DNA of 47,305 bases, taken from Saprospiraceae bacterium. GTDB lineage: Bacteria; Bacteroidota; Bacteroidia; Chitinophagales; Saprospiraceae. Shown here one piece after another: positions 44,611 through 47,305 of the stretch (position 1 is the stretch's first letter; every line of letters starts with the position of its first letter). The DNA is taken from NCBI GenBank assembly GCA_020628855.1, contig JAHDEL010000024.1:1-47305 (forward strand), given 5' to 3'. The notes below the pieces were generated by a model, which worked only from the letters and a program-made list of their open reading frames with translations, was not told the DNA's origin and did no database searches. The position numbers and the translations under genes were made by a program.

Positions 44611-45159
44611 ATGAAACAGTTATCAATTCTTAAGTATGCACTTAGCTTACTTTTCTTCTCTGCTCTTATTACCTCTTGTACAAAAGAAAATTCAGAAGTG
44701 ATCGAGGACATCGTTACTACCTATGAAATGGAGGTAACACTCAGAGGAGTAACAACCACCTATGATGCTTATGCAGCTTATTGCAATGAGAACGGCATCG
44801 AATCATTTAGTGTATCAAATAATCTTCTTCTTCTCGGTAATGATGCATGGGGATCTGAGATTACTGATGGAGACTTCGTTGTCCATTATAGAAAAGACGC
44901 AACTAGTGAATTTTCTCTTGGTGGTACTATCATCGAGTCCACAATCGATAGCATGGTTACTAAGACTTTTACTCTAACTGACGAAAGTATGATAGATATT
45001 ACAATTGATGCAGCAAACAGTACTGAAGTACTTGGATCAATGTCAGGTGATTTCTTAGTATTCACCAATATCATCAATGAAGAATTTGATCTAGTACCAT
45101 TCTCTGTGACTTTTGCAGGACAAGTTGACAGTGCATTGACTCCAATATTTTGCGAGTAG
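44611..45159 (+). CDS. Lipoprotein of unknown function in sigma-factor operon
   Basis: 182 residues. The lipoprotein signal ends in LITSC (Cys23). The rest is beta-rich, with a YDAYAAYCNENGI segment and few conserved motifs; I do not recognise a family. It begins an apparent operon with an ECF sigma factor (15 bp downstream) and its presumed anti-sigma partner, so it may be the periplasmic signal component or a co-regulated envelope target. A candidate ECF-type promoter lies upstream. Confidence 0.75.
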   Translation: MKQLSILKYALSLLFFSALITSCTKENSEVIEDIVTTYEMEVTLRGVTTTYDAYAAYCNENGIESFSVSNNLLLLGNDAWGSEITDGDFVVHYRKDATSEFSLGGTIIESTIDSMVTKTFTLTDESMIDITIDAANSTEVLGSMSGDFLVFTNIINEEFDLVPFSVTFAGQVDSALTPIFCE

Positions 45160-45174
45160 TTTAGGATACCCTAA

Positions 45175-45756
45175 ATGCAGAATAACTCCGAAATACAACT
45201 TATAGAAGATTGCCTTAAAGGTGTGCAAAGCGCCTTTAAGGCTCTCTATGAATTATACAGAGGTTATGTATACACTATTTGTATAAGGTATGGAATTAGT
45301 GCGATAGAAGTAAAGGATTGTATGCAAACCATCTTTATGGAGATATTCAAATCACTTGATACTTATGATCCAGAAAAATCAGCTTTCAAAACTTGGTTAT
45401 CTCGTGTAGCAATTAATCAAATACTATCTCAAAAAAGAAGGCAAAAAATAAACTTCTCGACTCTGGACTCGGATGAGATGAATGTTGTAGAAAGTAGTTT
45501 TTCAATTCCTATAGAATCTCAAATGGATGAAAAGACAATGCATGAGATACTTCGAAAAATGCCTACAAAATATAGTGCTGTGTTTAATCTTTTCATCATA
45601 GATGAATATTCTCATGCAGAAATCGCAGATATGCTAAATATCACTGTAGGTAAATCCAGAATTCTACTTCATAGAGGAAGAGTTTGGGCAATGCAAGAAT
45701 TCAAAAAATTTTTTAAAGATTCGATGCATTCAATTCTTAAAGCAAATAACATTTGA
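45175..45756 (+). CDS. ECF RNA polymerase sigma factor
   Basis: 193 residues. Region 2 covers about 22-90 (YRGYVYTICIRYGISAIEVKDCMQTIFMEIFKSL, with AFKTWLSRVAINQ region 2.4/3 boundary), and region 4 covers about 120-180 (MPTKYSAVFNLFIIDEYSHAEIADML, then the HTH ending VGKSRILLHRGR). It is a Bacteroidota-type ECF factor distinct from the FecI-like one at 8.4 kb. It follows a lipoprotein gene by 15 bp and its stop codon lies just ahead of the ATG of the next gene (2 bp between), indicating a tight operon with a membrane protein that probably controls it. Confidence 0.93.
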   Translation: MQNNSEIQLIEDCLKGVQSAFKALYELYRGYVYTICIRYGISAIEVKDCMQTIFMEIFKSLDTYDPEKSAFKTWLSRVAINQILSQKRRQKINFSTLDSDEMNVVESSFSIPIESQMDEKTMHEILRKMPTKYSAVFNLFIIDEYSHAEIADMLNITVGKSRILLHRGRVWAMQEFKKFFKDSMHSILKANNI

Positions 45757-45758
45757 TC

Positions 45759-47048
45759 ATGGAGCAATTTGATAATTTTATTAGGAAACATGCTCAACAA
45801 GAGATTGAAGTTCCAGATGGATTAAGCTGGGAAGAAATGCATATTCCCCTCCCTAATAATCTGGAAAACAAAAAGCCAAGACTCCTCCTCTACCTACTGA
45901 GCGTTTGCACTCTTGGTTTGATTTTGGGCTTATTGATTACGAGTTATCTTCAAGTCCAAGAACCCCTCAAAGTTGCTACTCCAATAGATACTAAGACTGT
46001 GGTGAATCCACGAGGACTGAATGCATTAGAAGTCATTCCGGAAGTAGAGACACCAGTGACGCCTCCACTAAGAAAAAAGTCTAACAATCACAAAGCGATT
46101 GCTACCTCAAAACTGGCACAAAAAAATACTACAACACGTCAAATTGCGACGGACAACAACACTAAACAAGCACCTTATACGGCATCATCTATCCCAACAA
46201 AACCAGCACACCAATTCTCCTCTAAAAAGCAACAAGAAGTTACAAAAGCAGAAGAATCAATTGCATATAACTTGCCAGTGAACAATGTTCAAACTCTTGA
46301 TGCTATTGATATAGCATACATCAAGAGTTTACACTCTGTTTTAGAATGGTCTCAAGAATACTCAGAACCTACTTTGCATAATCTTGACTTAGATAAGAGT
46401 GAGGTTGATGTCTCACCGTTTTCACTTCATCTTTCCTATGGATATGCTCAAGTTGACAATAAGTATTCCCAAGGAATACAAGCTAGCAGCTTGAATACTT
46501 CGGAATCTTCAGGACATGGCTTCATCTTCAATCTTGGGACTCAGTATAGATTAAACAAATCCCTATTTGCTGTTGCAAGAGTTTCTTATCAAAGACATCA
46601 ATCTATATTCAGATTTACTGAGGATCTAGGCACTATTGCGAGTGCTGTGTCCAACCAATCAGTTCGAAGATATAAGCATATTTATCACAATAATAGTATT
46701 GAATATTTCGGTATTCAATTTGGTATTGGAAGTGATTTGTATTTCGGTCCTCAGTTTGGCGCACAAGTTATTCTATCAGGCATCTGCAACTATCAACTCA
46801 GAGCGAATGGTAGATCATTATCAGAGGATGAGAATGTCCTCCCGTTAGAAAATGTACAATTCGAAGAGCGATGGACACCAAGCTTACACGCCTCACTGGG
46901 TTTGTTTTGGGATCTAGAAAACTCAAGAATTGTAGGAAATGTCGGATGGCAGCAGAGTCTTCGAAGCAGAAGAGTATTCACCAATTCTGATCTTGTCTAT
47001 TCCCCGAGGCTACTTGCATTATCCATTGGGATAGAGCGATCATTTTAA
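45759..47048 (+). CDS. Membrane-anchored anti-sigma-like protein with C-terminal beta-barrel-like domain
   Basis: 429 residues from the ATG at 45759; the two-codon longer reading uses TTG inside the sigma stop region. A cytoplasmic N-terminus (about 1-40, FDNFIRKHAQQEIEVPDGLSW) resembles the sigma-contacting segment of Bacteroidota anti-sigma proteins. One membrane helix follows (about 42-66), then a Thr/Asn/Lys-rich periplasmic linker (about 70-200) and a beta-strand-rich C-terminal domain (about 215-429) with alternating aromatics, ending in SIGIERSF like an outer-membrane barrel. An inner-membrane helix and a barrel-like domain on one chain would span the envelope. It would bind and hold the adjacent sigma factor; whether the C-terminal part truly inserts in the outer membrane is open. 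Confidence 0.82.
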   Translation: MEQFDNFIRKHAQQEIEVPDGLSWEEMHIPLPNNLENKKPRLLLYLLSVCTLGLILGLLITSYLQVQEPLKVATPIDTKTVVNPRGLNALEVIPEVETPVTPPLRKKSNNHKAIATSKLAQKNTTTRQIATDNNTKQAPYTASSIPTKPAHQFSSKKQQEVTKAEESIAYNLPVNNVQTLDAIDIAYIKSLHSVLEWSQEYSEPTLHNLDLDKSEVDVSPFSLHLSYGYAQVDNKYSQGIQASSLNTSESSGHGFIFNLGTQYRLNKSLFAVARVSYQRHQSIFRFTEDLGTIASAVSNQSVRRYKHIYHNNSIEYFGIQFGIGSDLYFGPQFGAQVILSGICNYQLRANGRSLSEDENVLPLENVQFEERWTPSLHASLGLFWDLENSRIVGNVGWQQSLRSRRVFTNSDLVYSPRLLALSIGIERSF

Positions 47049-47305
47049 AATTGCAACTACCTTTTCAACTTAATGATGAACTCCACAATTGGACGCAAGA
47101 GCAAAATCCTTAAAAGTCAAACAAGGAAATTTTGAATAGCAATGACAAAATGGAGTACTCTTAAGTTCTTCTTTCGACCAACAAATCGTTGATGCAAAAC
47201 TTGTTGTCTGACAAAGATGATGGTCTTGACCAAAATCAATCTTAAGTATTCACAAGATATTTAGTCTGAATAGTATCTTACAGTAGCTCTCTTTTCTTTA
47301 ATAAA
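47049..47305. other. Non-coding window edge
   Basis: No coding frame of convincing quality, hairpin terminator or repeat was found in the last 257 bases on either strand; the next gene is presumably outside the window. Confidence 0.5.

Overview
The window looks like a chromosomal segment from a free-living, aerobic member of the Bacteroidota, most likely of the Saprospiria (Saprospiraceae/Lewinella-like) type. The evidence is low GC, type IX secretion (T9SS) sorting domains of both the short type A and the gliding-associated type B, a giant SprB-repeat surface protein, FecI/FecR/TonB-receptor signalling with a DUF4974-type FecR, many lipoproteins, and A-rich rather than Shine-Dalgarno leaders. 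The taxonomic call is inference from gene content. No rRNA, tRNA, CRISPR array, insertion sequence or phage gene was seen.

Layout. 1-4.8 kb: a Crp/Fnr regulator, a small membrane protein, a beta-barrel protein, a GH16 beta-glucanase lipoprotein, an MBL-fold hydrolase and a GNAT acetyltransferase. 4.8-8.9 kb (minus strand): an ECF sigma factor, FecR anti-sigma and TonB-dependent receptor cell-surface signalling cassette. 9-20.7 kb: three very large secreted proteins (SASA-type esterase, SprB-repeat protein, M60/enhancin-like metallopeptidase) followed by a stand-alone LuxR-type HTH protein. 20.8-29.1 kb: a metzincin lipoprotein with a candidate small Cys peptide beside it, a CotH/lamin-tail T9SS protein, SRPBCC, a solute-binding-like protein, an alginate-lyase-fold lipoprotein, DUF2200 and an esterase. 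29.2-33.6 kb: a peroxide-defence block (katG, divergent oxyR, 1-Cys peroxiredoxin). 33.7-44.5 kb: GAF histidine kinase, MauG-like peroxidase, sulfatase, SDR, LLM oxidoreductase, PEP carboxylase, SRPBCC, bestrophin and an atypical SDR. 44.6-47 kb: a lipoprotein, ECF sigma factor and membrane-anchored anti-sigma-like/beta-barrel operon.

Two non-coding systems stand out. First, the 543-bp gap before the peroxiredoxin holds two tandem candidate transcription attenuators. Each has a tiny leader ORF with a run of cysteine codons (CCC, then CCFCCC), an antiterminator segment and a strong Rho-independent terminator, so cysteinyl-tRNA supply would set peroxiredoxin transcription through two gates in series. 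Second, a roughly 35-bp element (GGG-N14-GTTGTT followed by an ATTTATGAAG-like block, with identical 17-nt phasing) lies upstream of all three giant secreted proteins and the LuxR-type gene and was not seen elsewhere by eye. It defines a candidate regulon next to the FecI/FecR cassette. The esterase and M60 peptidase of that set share closely similar T9SS sorting domains and suggest attack on glycoproteins, with the SprB-repeat protein as adhesin.
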